Positions 5,939 to 14,568 are shown, counted from the first letter of the stretch. The stretch is 22,383 nt of DNA from an uncultured Porphyromonas sp. (GCF_938039215.1 NZ_CALHVI010000027.1:1-22383), one strand, 5' to 3'. The notes: generated by a model not told the origin, from the sequence alone. Translations and numbers: made by a program.

Positions 5939-7333
5939 ATGGAGTCCTCCACCACCAAGTACACAGAGCGCACCGATCGACTCGCTCATGAGCGCATCCC
6001 CAAGCTCCTCTGGCACTACGGTGTACCCGCCGTCGTCGGCACGATGGTCAATGCTCTCTACAGCGTAGTAGACCGCATCTTCATCGGCCAAGGTGTCAGC
6101 GAATTCGCCATCACAGGGCTAGCCCTGACCTTCCCCATCCTGATCTTCATCCAAGCCTTCGGTATGCTCATCGGAGTAGGTGCTTCGGCACGTGTCTCCA
6201 TCCTGCTCGGCGAAGACAAACACGACGCAGCAGAGCGCATCCTCAGCAATGCCCTCCTGCTGACTCTGGTCACACAGGTACTGACCCTAGTACCGGTGAT
6301 GATCTGGCTCGATGAGATACTCCGTGCTCTCGGAGCTAACGATCGCACGCTCCCCTTCGCCTACGACTATCTGAAGATCATGATCCCGGGGAATATCTTC
6401 TCGACACTGTGCTTCAGCTTCAATGCGATCATGCGTGCCTCGGGCTATCCCTACAAGGCGATGATCACGATGCTCATAGGAGCGGGACTCAATACCGTGC
6501 TCGATGCCCTCTTCATCTACGGCTTCGGCTGGGGGATCGAAGGGGCAGCTTGGGCTACGGTCATCGCCATGGCGGTATCAGCCGCCTTCGTGATGCAGCA
6601 CTTCCTCGACAGCAAGAGCGAGGTGCAATTCCGCCGCCGCAATATGCGCCTCTCCTCCGAGCAGATCCTAGCGATCCTCTCCATCGGGATGTCGCCCTTC
6701 TTCCTACAACTCTTGGGCAGCGGGATCACCTTCCTCATCAACGACACCCTAGCCCGCTATTCGGAGAATACCCTGATGGCCGACCGAGCTATCGGAGCCT
6801 ATGGGATCATCAACAGCGCTGCTCTGGTCGGCTTCATGCTCATGCTCGGTATCGCCCAAGGAATGCAGCCCATCGTGGGCTACAACTATGGAGCTCAGGC
6901 GATCGGACGTGTACGTCAGACCTTCAAGATCTGCTCGTGGACGAACTTCGGTATCGGTGCCTTCGTGACCGTCGTAGCGGTGGTTGCCCCAGGCTTGATC
7001 GCCTCACTCTTCACCAACTCTCCCGAGATGATCGAAGCCTCAGTCCAGGCACTACGGCTCTGTCTCTATGGGTTTGCCTTCGTAGGCTTCCAAGTCACGG
7101 CCACGCAGTTCTTCCAGAGCATTGGCTTCGGAGGCAAGGCACTCCTCTTGAGCCTCTCTCGTCAGGTCGTCTTCCTACTCCCTGCACTCTTCACCTTCCC
7201 TCTTCTCTGGGGCTCTACGGGGGTATGGATCGCACTTCCCTTCTCAGACATCGCCTCAGGCGTACTGGGGATGATCCTGATGTACTATCAGTTCAAGCTC
7301 TTCGATAAGCAGTTCTCACAAGAGGGGCTTTAA
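5939..7333 (+). CDS. MATE family multidrug/cation exporter
   Basis: Inner-membrane antiporter that expels toxic organic cations or drugs in exchange for Na+ or H+. The 464 residues form the usual two-bundle MATE layout with about twelve hydrophobic segments. Recognisable stretches are HYGVPAVVGTMVNALYSVVD near the N terminus (MATE proteins carry P-x3-G-x-L-x3-Y-x-VVD), IFIGQGVSEFAITGLALTFP, MRASGYPYKAM in the first half, and MQPIVGYNYGAQ in the second half. No regulator or outer-membrane partner is adjacent. The ATG at 5939 fits the conserved TERTDRLAHERIPKLLW start, with no Shine-Dalgarno site. The substrate cannot be predicted from sequence. Confidence 0.92.
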   Translation: MESSTTKYTERTDRLAHERIPKLLWHYGVPAVVGTMVNALYSVVDRIFIGQGVSEFAITGLALTFPILIFIQAFGMLIGVGASARVSILLGEDKHDAAERILSNALLLTLVTQVLTLVPVMIWLDEILRALGANDRTLPFAYDYLKIMIPGNIFSTLCFSFNAIMRASGYPYKAMITMLIGAGLNTVLDALFIYGFGWGIEGAAWATVIAMAVSAAFVMQHFLDSKSEVQFRRRNMRLSSEQILAILSIGMSPFFLQLLGSGITFLINDTLARYSENTLMADRAIGAYGIINSAALVGFMLMLGIAQGMQPIVGYNYGAQAIGRVRQTFKICSWTNFGIGAFVTVVAVVAPGLIASLFTNSPEMIEASVQALRLCLYGFAFVGFQVTATQFFQSIGFGGKALLLSLSRQVVFLLPALFTFPLLWGSTGVWIALPFSDIASGVLGMILMYYQFKLFDKQFSQEGL

Positions 7334-7417
7334 TAGGGGCTGAACTGTCCGTCCTCACCTGCTCATCCCTTTCGTTTAAGGCATCACACCGTAGGCTCTA
7401 GGCCTGCATCCTTGATT

Positions 7418-8551
7418 ATGGTCTATTTATATTCGGTACTCTGCTGTCTCTTCCTCTTCCCCTACCTTGGTTGGCGAGGCGGGAGTGCTCTTGGGCAAAG
7501 AGCTAGGCGCATCTTCTGGGGGATCCTAGGCGGGATCTTCCTCCTCTTCGTCGTAGCTCTCTTCGTGCATCGGCATATCCAAGCCGATTGGATGAGCCAC
7601 GTGATGAACGGAAGCATCTATATCTTCTTCTCCTCGATGTATGCCGCTGGGGTAGTATTTGCCTTCGACGTGATGAAGTACGTCGACCGCCGCAGCCTCG
7701 GCCTCTACACGGGTGCTAGACCTCAGACACAGAGGAGACTCCAGAGAGCCGTCTTCGTCCTCACCCTCGTGGTCTTCTTCTCCACGATGGTCGTAGGCCA
7801 TCAGAATGTCCGCTACCCTAGGGTCATACACAGCGACCTCTACATCCCCCGACTGACCGCCCCAGGGGCTAAGGCAGAGAAGCGGCTACGTCTGGTCTTC
7901 TTCTCTGATCTACACATCGGCGAAGCGATGACCCCCGACTACATCGATCGCTCGGTCGATCTCATCCTCGAGCAGAAGCCCGACCTCATCCTTTGCGGAG
8001 GCGACTACATCGATCACCGAGAGGTCTATGCCTATGATCCCCGAGTGCTGAGCTCTATGCGAAGGCTACAAGCTCCGCTAGGGGTGTACTTCGTCCTTGG
8101 GAACCACGAGTACCGAGACCGCCTCGATGAGAATATCCGCTTCGTCTCGGAGATCGGGGCGACTCTACTAAGGGACAGCATTGCTTACCCTGCAGACAGC
8201 CTGCTGGCGATCATCGGGCGAGATGATGCTATCCAAGGCGACCGCATGCCCTTCACCAAGATCACCCAGCAGGTCAAGCCCTCGTCCCGCCCCGTCCTGC
8301 TCTTCGAGCATACCCCCGGCTCTCTAGATAGCGTAGGGGCTAGTCCCGTAGATCTCATGCTCTGTGGACACACCCACGGCGGACAGATCTGGCCAGGCCA
8401 ACTGCTCACGTGGTGGCGCTACGGGATGTCCTCGGGCACACGCCGTGTAGGCGACAAGGAGATCTGTGTCTCTTCGGGCATTGGCTCGGCAGGGGCTACC
8501 TACCGCATAGGCACTCGGAGTGAGATCCGTGTCTATGATCTCTATTGGTAA
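7418..8551 (+). CDS. Membrane-anchored metallophosphoesterase
   Basis: Dinuclear-metal phosphoesterase of the calcineurin-like superfamily; its substrate is unknown. The 377-residue protein begins with four hydrophobic segments (about residues 1-130), followed by the catalytic domain. Metal-binding motifs appear in order: D164-x-H166 in SDLHIGE, D196 in GGDYIDH, N229-H230 in GNHEY, and H318-x-H320 in GHTHGGQIW. This arrangement is like the YkuE/YaeI group, some of which act on membrane lipids. I chose the ATG at 7418 over a TTG six bases upstream. It lies 84 bp after the MATE gene and may be co-transcribed. No hairpin terminator of its own is seen; the palindrome block 66 bp downstream probably serves. 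Confidence 0.9.
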   Translation: MVYLYSVLCCLFLFPYLGWRGGSALGQRARRIFWGILGGIFLLFVVALFVHRHIQADWMSHVMNGSIYIFFSSMYAAGVVFAFDVMKYVDRRSLGLYTGARPQTQRRLQRAVFVLTLVVFFSTMVVGHQNVRYPRVIHSDLYIPRLTAPGAKAEKRLRLVFFSDLHIGEAMTPDYIDRSVDLILEQKPDLILCGGDYIDHREVYAYDPRVLSSMRRLQAPLGVYFVLGNHEYRDRLDENIRFVSEIGATLLRDSIAYPADSLLAIIGRDDAIQGDRMPFTKITQQVKPSSRPVLLFEHTPGSLDSVGASPVDLMLCGHTHGGQIWPGQLLTWWRYGMSSGTRRVGDKEICVSSGIGSAGATYRIGTRSEIRVYDLYW

Positions 8552-8617
8552 GGCCGAGTAGGCTCTAAGCCCTCACAAGAGGCCACATATATCGCCCACA
8601 AGAAAGAGCCCTAAAAG

Positions 8618-8703
8618 CGACCTACGGTAGGTCGCTCTAAAAACCCACTGTGGGTCGTCTCATCGACCCACAGTAGGTCGCAGGTGCGACCTACTGTGGG
8701 TTT
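8618..8703 (+). repeat. Intergenic palindrome block, four units
   Basis: Four units start at 8618, 8641, 8664 and 8687, exactly 23 bp apart, with spacers CTCTAA, TCTCAT and CAGGTG. Unit 1 (CGACCTACGGTAGGTCG) is a perfect palindrome around one central base. The small flanking hairpin CCCTC-TCG-GAGGG follows within 20 bp. Read on the minus strand, unit 1 is followed by CTTTTAGG, so that side too is terminator-like. Confidence 0.9.
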
Positions 8704-8708
8704 TATTT
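8666..8708 (+). terminator. Terminator formed by block units 3 and 4
   Basis: The sequence folds into a perfect 16-bp stem (8666-8681 with 8686-8701) capped by the loop AGGT and followed by TTTATTT. It is the only good terminator after the metallophosphoesterase gene, whose stop is 115 bp upstream. Confidence 0.6.
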
Positions 8709-8903
8709 GCCCCCTCTCGGAGGGCTGTCCCATACAGCTCGTAGAGGCATTCTATTCCTCGGGGTTCTTCCCCGTAGAGACAGACGATTGGGTAGTGATA
8801 CTTCTTCTCTGTCTGACTTCCCCGACTTAGCTCTTCCTGATCGGGATGATCATCAAGCTCTCGAGCAATGATGCATCAGCCTTGCTCCCCGAAGAGCTCA
8901 GTA
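8709..8903. other. Non-coding stretch before the DUF3276 promoter
   Basis: After the small flank hairpin there is no credible gene. A weak inverted repeat (CAGAC near 8780 with GTCTG near 8812) and an imperfect GGGGTTCTTCCCC stem-loop (about 8761-8773) are present, but no known RNA family is recognised. Confidence 0.35.
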
Positions 8904-8937
8904 TTTGAGAAAATACTAAGGTATTTGCGTACCTTCG
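8904..8937 (+). promoter_or_regulatory. Probable promoter of the DUF3276-rarA unit
   Basis: TTTG at 8904-8907 and TACCTTCG at 8930-8937 are separated by 22 bp, close to the Bacteroidota pattern TTTG-N19-21-TAnnTTTG with one mismatch in the -7 box. The ATG follows 30 bp later. Confidence 0.5.
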
Positions 8938-8967
8938 TATCATACAATCTATGACGAACAATCATAT

Positions 8968-9345
8968 ATGATGAATATGGATAAAGACTGGGGGGGATCC
9001 ACCCTCCTAGCCTCCCGAAAGATCAAGGCAGGGACCCGATACTACTACATCGACGCTAAGCTCGACAGCAAGGGCAATAAATACATCGTCCTCTCAGAGA
9101 CCAAGCTCAAGGAGGGCGAGGGGAAGCTAGAGCGTCACCGCATCTTCATCTACGAAGAAGACTTCGCCAAGGTCTCAGAGGCACTACTGGAGACGATCCT
9201 TCAGGTCTCCGAGGGTGCATTGCGGGAGCTCCCCACCTTCGCATCCGAAGAAGTCTCCAGCTCCGACGAACTGACCACAGAGTCACTCTCGGACGAAGAC
9301 CTCCAGCTTCAGTCTATTGATCTAGATTGGACCGATGAAGCCTAA
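8968..9345 (+). CDS. PUR-alpha-like nucleic-acid-binding protein (DUF3276)
   Basis: A cytosolic protein of 125 residues. The first 75 residues match the bacterial PUR-alpha-like (DUF3276) fold: SRKIKAGTRYYYIDAKLDSKGNKYI, i.e. R-x-YYxD-x-K, then VLSETK and RHRIFIYEEDFAKVSEAL, the family's strand-strand-helix repeat. PUR proteins bind single-stranded DNA and RNA as dimers; the target in bacteria is unclear. The C-terminal 40 residues are acidic and serine-rich (many D, E and S), likely disordered. Three in-frame ATGs lie at 8968, 8971 and 8977, so the exact start is uncertain. It heads a six-gene unit, with 33 bp to the next gene. Confidence 0.85.
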   Translation: MMNMDKDWGGSTLLASRKIKAGTRYYYIDAKLDSKGNKYIVLSETKLKEGEGKLERHRIFIYEEDFAKVSEALLETILQVSEGALRELPTFASEEVSSSDELTTESLSDEDLQLQSIDLDWTDEA

Positions 9346-9378
9346 TCCCGCTCTAACCCCAAGCACAAGCCAAAGACT

Positions 9379-9786
9379 ATGAGCCGAAAGAAGCTATATG
9401 CCCTAGCCTCCCTGCTGTGGTTCGTCGCAGGAGCTAATGTCCTACGCATCGGCCTCATGGGTTGGCCCAGCGAGGAGCATCTCCTAGTGAGTTCACTCTG
9501 GGCTGTAGGGAGTCTGCTCTTCTTCGCAGGCTTCATCTTCCCCCGTGTCGTCCAGCGCAACCTCTCCAGCCTCACTCAGCGCTCCGAGGCAGAGCTCCGC
9601 TGGTACCACTGCTTCACCCGCTCGGCTTGGATCATCATGTGCGGGATGATCGCCCTCGGTGTGACGATCCGCCTTCTGGAGCTCGCTCCCCCTTCGTTCA
9701 TCACGGGCTTCTACACGGGCCTTGGCCTTTCACTTATCCTCTCCATCCATCCTTATCTCCGAGAGATCATCCTCCTCAGACGATGA
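9379..9786 (+). CDS. Small four-helix membrane protein of unknown function
   Basis: I do not recognise a family. The 135-residue protein has four hydrophobic segments, at about residues 7-24, 38-56, 81-101 and 108-126. A charged cytoplasmic stretch (RNLSSLTQRSEAELRWYH) lies between the second and third. It has two cysteines and no obvious catalytic motif. The start at 9379 follows the DUF3276 stop by 33 bp. Its TGA overlaps the mtaB start as ATGA, so translation of the two is probably coupled. This could indicate a small envelope protein co-expressed with the acyltransferase two genes downstream. Confidence 0.75.
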   Translation: MSRKKLYALASLLWFVAGANVLRIGLMGWPSEEHLLVSSLWAVGSLLFFAGFIFPRVVQRNLSSLTQRSEAELRWYHCFTRSAWIIMCGMIALGVTIRLLELAPPSFITGFYTGLGLSLILSIHPYLREIILLRR

Positions 9787-11090
9787 CCGACACCTCCGTA
9801 TTCGAAGACAAGAAAGCAGCCTATTATACGCTGGGCTGCAAACTGAACTTCGCTGAGACCTCCACGATCGGACGTGCTCTCCTAGCGCAGGGCATCCGAA
9901 GCGTGCGGCCTCAGGAGCAAGCGGATATCTGCGTCATCAACACCTGCTCCGTCACCGAGCTGGCCGACAAGAAGTGCCGCACGATGATCCGCAAGGCTAC
10001 TCGGGAGCATCCCGATGCCTTCGTCATCGTCACGGGCTGCTATGCCCAGCTAAGTCCCGAGGAAGTAGCGGATATCGAGGGCGTGGATCTCGTCATCGGA
10101 GCGGAGAAGAAGCTGGATCTAGCCGAGTACCTCGACCTATCGAACTCCAGCCAACCTTCCACCAACATCATCCACAGCCGAACGAAGGACATTCGCTCTT
10201 TCCGTCTCAGCTCCTCTTCGGATGAGCGCACCCGCCATTTCCTCAAGGTGCAGGACGGCTGTGACTACCACTGCACCTACTGTACCATCCCCAAGGCCCG
10301 AGGGCGAAGCCGCAGCGGGACGATCCAAGAGATCGTCACCGAAGCCGAGCGCATCGCCTCCGTCGGCGCTCGTGAGATCGTGCTCACAGGGGTGAATATC
10401 GGAGACTTCGGACGAGGCAGGGGTGAAGACTTCTTCGGGCTCATACGTGCCCTTGACGAGGTAGAAGGGATCGAGCGCTTCCGCATCGGATCCATCGAAC
10501 CCAACCTCCTCAGCGAAGAGATCATCGAGTACTGCGCCCACTCTCGGCGCATAGCCCCCCACTTCCACATCCCCCTCCAAAGCGGGAGCGATGAGGTGCT
10601 TCGCCTCATGAAGCGACGCTACGACACGGAGCTCTTCCGCTCCCGTGTTTCGCTCATCCGTGAGCTCTTGCCCCATGCCTTCATCGGTATAGATGTCATC
10701 GTCGGCACACGAGGAGAGCGAGCGGAGTACTTCGAGGATTGCTATCGCTTTCTGGAGAGCCTTCCCTTCTCTCAGCTCCATGTCTTCAGCTATTCTGAGC
10801 GAGAGGGTACGGCAGCACTCGCTATCGACCACGCCGTCTCCCCACAGGACAAGCACAAGCGAAGCCAGCGACTCATGCACCTCTCCGAGGAGCGTCTCAA
10901 GGACTTCTACCGTGCTAATCTCGGCCGACCACTCACCGTCATCTGGGAGCATGGCAACTACAACGGGCTCATGATGGGGCACAGCGAGAATTACATCCGT
11001 GTCGCCCAGCCTTATGACGAAGAGGCTATAGGCACGACGACCCGACGTACCCCTCATTCTCTAGATGCCTCGGGCACCTTTGTCCTCTAA
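9783..11090 (+). CDS. mtaB: tRNA t6A37 methylthiotransferase
   Basis: Radical-SAM enzyme that adds a methylthio group to N6-threonylcarbamoyladenosine at tRNA position 37, giving ms2t6A and stabilising decoding of ANN codons. The 435 residues show the three methylthiotransferase domains. The N-terminal UPF0004 domain carries the auxiliary-cluster cysteines C19 (LGCKLN), C55 (NTCS) and C86 (TGCYAQ). The radical-SAM CxxxCxxC motif is C160-DYH-C164-TY-C167. A short C-terminal TRAM-like segment follows residue 370. GCKLN and CDYHCTYCTIP are features of MtaB rather than MiaB or RimO. I chose the ATG at 9783, which overlaps the upstream stop by four bases, over in-frame upstream starts that overlap the preceding gene. 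Confidence 0.95.
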   Translation: MTDTSVFEDKKAAYYTLGCKLNFAETSTIGRALLAQGIRSVRPQEQADICVINTCSVTELADKKCRTMIRKATREHPDAFVIVTGCYAQLSPEEVADIEGVDLVIGAEKKLDLAEYLDLSNSSQPSTNIIHSRTKDIRSFRLSSSSDERTRHFLKVQDGCDYHCTYCTIPKARGRSRSGTIQEIVTEAERIASVGAREIVLTGVNIGDFGRGRGEDFFGLIRALDEVEGIERFRIGSIEPNLLSEEIIEYCAHSRRIAPHFHIPLQSGSDEVLRLMKRRYDTELFRSRVSLIRELLPHAFIGIDVIVGTRGERAEYFEDCYRFLESLPFSQLHVFSYSEREGTAALAIDHAVSPQDKHKRSQRLMHLSEERLKDFYRANLGRPLTVIWEHGNYNGLMMGHSENYIRVAQPYDEEAIGTTTRRTPHSLDASGTFVL

Positions 11091-11096
11091 GCACTC

Positions 11097-12056
11097 ATGA
11101 TGATGGACCGCATAGGCTACTACCTCCTCAAGCTCGTCTTCGCTATGCTAGCTCGACTGCCTTGGAGCCTCCTCCATGGGCTATGCCGAGCTGTCGCCCT
11201 GCTCCTTGACCAAGGGATCGGCTATCGAAGAGGGACCGTCCGCACCAACCTGCGTAAGAGCTTCCCCGAGAAGAGTACCGAGGAGCTACGGCAGATCGAG
11301 CGGGACTTCTATCGGCAGTTCGCCTACAACTTCCTCTCCACACCCAAGCTCCTTCATCAGAGTCCCGAGCGTATCGCCTCGGAGCATCTTATCTTCCCAG
11401 ACCTCTCCCCTCTAGAGGAGGCTGCGAAGCGCTACCGCTGTGTACTCGTTGCCCTCGGACACTACGGCAACTGGGAGCTCTTCAGCTCTGGGCAGACGCA
11501 GCTGGCCACCATCGGCTATCGTCTAGGGCAGGTCTATCGCAAGCAAAAGAATCAAGCCATTGACCGGCTCTTCGCCGAGCAACGACAGCGCTTCGGTGCG
11601 GAGATCATCGAGAAGGACAAGATCATCCGTCACCTAAGAGCTTACCTAGATGCCCCCGAGGATACACATGGACTCATCGCCATGATCTCCGACCAATCCC
11701 CAGGGATCGATCACGCTAACTACTTCACCGACTTCCTCCACCAGCCGACGGCCATCCTCGATGGGATCGAGCGTCTGGGGAAGAGGTATCGGCTCCCGAT
11801 CTTCTACCTCGACATCGAGCGAAAGAGCCCTATCCAGTTCGTCGCCCGCTATATCCCCTTCTATGATCCCGAGGAAGGGGAACTTCCACCCTTCACAGTC
11901 ACGGAGCGGTATGCCCGACTGCTGGAGGCCAACATACAGCGGGATCCTGCTCCATGGCTCTGGTCGCACAAGCGATGGAAGCGCCCCTTGTCTAACTATC
12001 CCAAGGCCGTCCATAGTCCTCGACTGGAGGCCTTACTCCGAGAGGAACACACTTAA
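11097..12056 (+). CDS. Lipid A-type acyltransferase (LpxL/HtrB family)
   Basis: Inner-membrane enzyme expected to transfer a fatty acyl chain from acyl-ACP to a lipid A precursor. The 319 residues include an N-terminal membrane helix (about residues 8-40) and the catalytic motif H122-YGNW-E127, the H-x4-E form typical of these acyltransferases. AMISDQSPGIDHANYFTDFL corresponds to the second conserved block, and PAPWLWSHKRWK is the family's C-terminal signature. It lies six bases after mtaB and 27 before the GT2 gene, so it belongs to the same unit. Three closely spaced ATGs (11097, 11100 and 11103) make the exact start uncertain. Acyl-chain and position specificity cannot be read from sequence, and Porphyromonas lipid A has unusual acylation. 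Confidence 0.9.
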   Translation: MMMDRIGYYLLKLVFAMLARLPWSLLHGLCRAVALLLDQGIGYRRGTVRTNLRKSFPEKSTEELRQIERDFYRQFAYNFLSTPKLLHQSPERIASEHLIFPDLSPLEEAAKRYRCVLVALGHYGNWELFSSGQTQLATIGYRLGQVYRKQKNQAIDRLFAEQRQRFGAEIIEKDKIIRHLRAYLDAPEDTHGLIAMISDQSPGIDHANYFTDFLHQPTAILDGIERLGKRYRLPIFYLDIERKSPIQFVARYIPFYDPEEGELPPFTVTERYARLLEANIQRDPAPWLWSHKRWKRPLSNYPKAVHSPRLEALLREEHT

Positions 12057-12083
12057 ACTACACACACTACTACTTACTACGCT

Positions 12084-13124
12084 ATGCCCTCCCCCACTCT
12101 CCCCAAGGACGTGGCTGTGCTCGTCCTTAACTGGAATGGTCTTGAGCTCCTCCGGACCTTCCTTCCTTCTTGGGTCAAGTTCACCCCCGAGGAAGCTGAC
12201 CTCATCATCATCGACAACGGCTCTACCGACGAGTCTGTCACCTTCGTTCGGGAGCATTACCCAGAGGTGCGCCTCGTCGAATTCACCGAAAACTATGGCT
12301 TCGCAGCTGGCTACAACAAGGCCATCGCCGAACTAGACTACGAGACCGTTGTCCTACTGAACAGCGATGTGGAGCTCAGCGAAGGTTGGCTCCGTGAGCC
12401 CCTACAGCTCCTCGCCTCTGACCCTTCAATCACCGCAGTACAGCCTACGATACGTGCCCAGCGTTCCCCCCAAGACTTCGAGTATGCAGGCGCTGCTGGT
12501 GGCTATATCGACACCCTAGGCTACCCCTTCTGTCGGGGGCGCATCCTCTCCGTCGTAGAGCAGGACCAAGGCCAATACTCCAGCCCAGCGGATCTCTTCT
12601 GGGCTTCGGGGGCCTGCCTCATCATCCGCAGGGCGGCTTACCTCGAAGCAGGAGGGCTCGACCCCATCTTCTTCGCCCATCAAGAGGAGATCGACCTCTG
12701 CTGGCGCATCCTCGCTCGTGGAGGGCGCATCGTCTATGCTCCGAGCTCTGTCGTCTATCATGTAGGTGGGGCAAGTCTCTCCGCCGAGAGCCCACGGAAG
12801 GTCTTCCTGAACTTCCGCAACAACCTCTTGATGATCTATAAGAACCTCCCCGCTCCTCGCCTCTATACCGTGCTCCTGCTCAGGGTCTTCCTTGACTTCC
12901 TCGCAGCGCTGGTCTATCTGGTGAAGCTCCAGCCTCGCCACTGCTTCGCCGTGCTAGAGGCTTGGCGTTGCTTCTTGATCAAACGCATCCGCTATGAGCG
13001 TGTACGTGGTGAGAACCTATCGAAGACCACGGCCAAGATCTCCAAGGATCTGATGAAGCCTTACAGCATCATCGTGCAGTACTACCTCCGAGGGCGCAAG
13101 CGCTATAGCCAGCTCCCTAAGTAG
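12084..13124 (+). CDS. Glycosyltransferase family 2 (rhamnosyltransferase-like)
   Basis: GT-A fold enzyme transferring a sugar from a nucleotide donor, probably in surface polysaccharide or lipopolysaccharide assembly. In the 346 residues, VLVLNWNGLELL (about residues 10-21) starts the nucleotide-binding domain. IIIDNGSTDES and ENYGFAAGYNKAI follow, then the metal-binding motif in LLNSDVEL. The GGLDPIFFAHQEEIDLCWR block with a downstream VVYHVGGAS is characteristic of the WbbL/RfbN-like group. The C-terminal 100 residues contain two hydrophobic stretches that probably attach it to the membrane. It is adjacent to the lipid A acyltransferase, consistent with an envelope role. The sugar and acceptor are unknown. 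Confidence 0.9.
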   Translation: MPSPTLPKDVAVLVLNWNGLELLRTFLPSWVKFTPEEADLIIIDNGSTDESVTFVREHYPEVRLVEFTENYGFAAGYNKAIAELDYETVVLLNSDVELSEGWLREPLQLLASDPSITAVQPTIRAQRSPQDFEYAGAAGGYIDTLGYPFCRGRILSVVEQDQGQYSSPADLFWASGACLIIRRAAYLEAGGLDPIFFAHQEEIDLCWRILARGGRIVYAPSSVVYHVGGASLSAESPRKVFLNFRNNLLMIYKNLPAPRLYTVLLLRVFLDFLAALVYLVKLQPRHCFAVLEAWRCFLIKRIRYERVRGENLSKTTAKISKDLMKPYSIIVQYYLRGRKRYSQLPK

Positions 13125-13171
13125 GCGACCCACCCCTACTCCACCCACCCCACGCTTATACTCCCCACCCT

Positions 13172-14476
13172 ATGACTTCGCTAAAGCCTCTTGCCGAACG
13201 TATGCGCCCGACCAGCCTCGAGCACTACTACGGGCAGTCCCATCTCGTGGGGCCACAGGGCATCCTGCGCCCGATGATCGAGCAGCAGCGCCTACCCTCG
13301 ATGATCTTCTGGGGTCCCCCAGGAGTTGGGAAGACTACGCTAGCGGAGATCATCGCTCGTAGCCTAGAGACCTCGTTCCATTCGCTGAGCGCTGTACATT
13401 CGGGGGTAAAGGATGTGCGTGAAGTGCTGGAGCGTATCCAGAGCGAGCAAGGGGGTATCTTCGGTTCGTCTGTCCGACCCATCCTCTTCATTGATGAGAT
13501 CCATCGCTTCAGCAAGAGCCAGCAGGATTCGCTTCTTGCGGCTGTAGAGCAAGGACTTGTCACCCTCATCGGAGCGACGACAGAGAATCCCAGCTTTGAA
13601 GTCATCCGTCCGCTCCTCTCTCGCTGTCAGGTCTACACGCTGAAGCCCCTCGACAGAGAGGAGCTCCTAGCCCTGCTACGGCACGCCCTCGAGACGGACG
13701 AACTACTCTCCCGTCGGCATGTCGAGCTCACAGAGACGGAGATGCTCCTCCGCTATGCGGGGGGTGATGCCCGTCGTGCGCTCAACATCCTCGAGCTCGT
13801 AGTCCTCTCTACCATCGATGACCCACTCCACCTGACCGATGCGCTGGTCAGCGATCGGGTGCAGACCAATCCTATTGCCTTCGACAAGGGCGGAGAACTC
13901 CACTACGACATCGCCTCGGCTCTGATCAAGAGCATCCGAGGGAGCGATCCCGATGCAGCGATCTATTGGCTGGCTCGTCTCATCGAAGGGGGCGAAGACC
14001 CCGCCTTCATCGCTCGGCGACTGATGATCTCGGCAGCCGAAGACATTGGGCTAGCCAACCCGAACGCCCTCCTACTGGCCACGGCCTGCGCCGAGACTCT
14101 GGAGCGGATTGGTTGGCCCGAGGGACGCATCCCGCTGGCTGAGACCGTCATCTATCTTGCCACCTCTGAGAAGAGCAATTCGGCTTATATGGCGATCAAC
14201 AAAGCCCTTGCACTGGTCAAGCAGACGGGCAACCTCCCCGTACCGCTTCACCTGCGTAATGCGCCCACCGAACTGATGAGCGATCTAGGCTATGGAGAAG
14301 GCTACCGCTATGCCCACGACTACCCTGGACACTTCGTCCAGCAGGAGTACCTTCCCTCCTCGCTCCTCTCCCAGCGCTTTTGGGTCTCGGACGAAGCCAA
14401 TGCCTCCGAAGCCAAGATGATGGAGCGTCAGCGTCAGCGCTGGGGAAGTCGCTTCACTCCCGAGGCGAAGAAATAA
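13172..14476 (+). CDS. rarA: Replication-associated recombination ATPase RarA (MgsA)
   Basis: AAA+ clamp-loader-like ATPase acting at stalled replication forks, in the RarA/MgsA/WRNIP1 family. The 434-residue length is normal. N-terminal PLAERMRPTSLEHYYGQSHLVG is the family start. Walker A is GPPGVGKT (48-55), Walker B is LFIDEIH (D108, E109), and sensor 1 lies in GATTENPSFE. RYAGGDARRALNILE is the sensor-2 region. The C-terminal tetramerisation domain includes KSIRGSDPDAAIYWLARL and the conserved SAEDIGLANPNAL. It is the last gene of the six-gene unit, 47 bp after GT2 and followed by a terminator. Confidence 0.95.
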   Translation: MTSLKPLAERMRPTSLEHYYGQSHLVGPQGILRPMIEQQRLPSMIFWGPPGVGKTTLAEIIARSLETSFHSLSAVHSGVKDVREVLERIQSEQGGIFGSSVRPILFIDEIHRFSKSQQDSLLAAVEQGLVTLIGATTENPSFEVIRPLLSRCQVYTLKPLDREELLALLRHALETDELLSRRHVELTETEMLLRYAGGDARRALNILELVVLSTIDDPLHLTDALVSDRVQTNPIAFDKGGELHYDIASALIKSIRGSDPDAAIYWLARLIEGGEDPAFIARRLMISAAEDIGLANPNALLLATACAETLERIGWPEGRIPLAETVIYLATSEKSNSAYMAINKALALVKQTGNLPVPLHLRNAPTELMSDLGYGEGYRYAHDYPGHFVQQEYLPSSLLSQRFWVSDEANASEAKMMERQRQRWGSRFTPEAKK

Positions 14477-14517
14477 TTCCCATCCAAGCACATTAGCCCG
14501 TACGTTCGGCTATGAAA

Positions 14518-14550
14518 AGAAGGCGAGTCCTCTAGGACTCGCCTTCTCTC
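14518..14550 (+). terminator. Intrinsic terminator after rarA
   Basis: A perfect 14-bp inverted repeat (AGAAGGCGAGTCCT at 14518-14531 with AGGACTCGCCTTCT at 14534-14547) is followed by CTCTTCTC. It lies 42 bp after the rarA stop, and only 22 bp before the next palindrome block. Confidence 0.8.
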
Positions 14551-14568
14551 TTCTCTACCCCCCAAAAG

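Noticed and set aside
6409..7308. 299-residue plus-strand frame inside the MATE gene
   Set aside because: Its composition (many R, H, S and P) is typical of an out-of-frame shadow, and the MATE frame is fully conserved across the same bases.
9462..9782. N-terminal extension of mtaB to an upstream ATG
   Set aside because: The extension is proline-, histidine- and arginine-rich low-quality sequence that overlaps a good membrane-protein gene in another frame. The family N terminus begins just after 9783.
10137..11057. 306-residue reading frame on the minus strand inside mtaB
   Set aside because: It is a shadow of the mtaB frame in GC-rich DNA, with no recognisable domain and no promoter or upstream signals.
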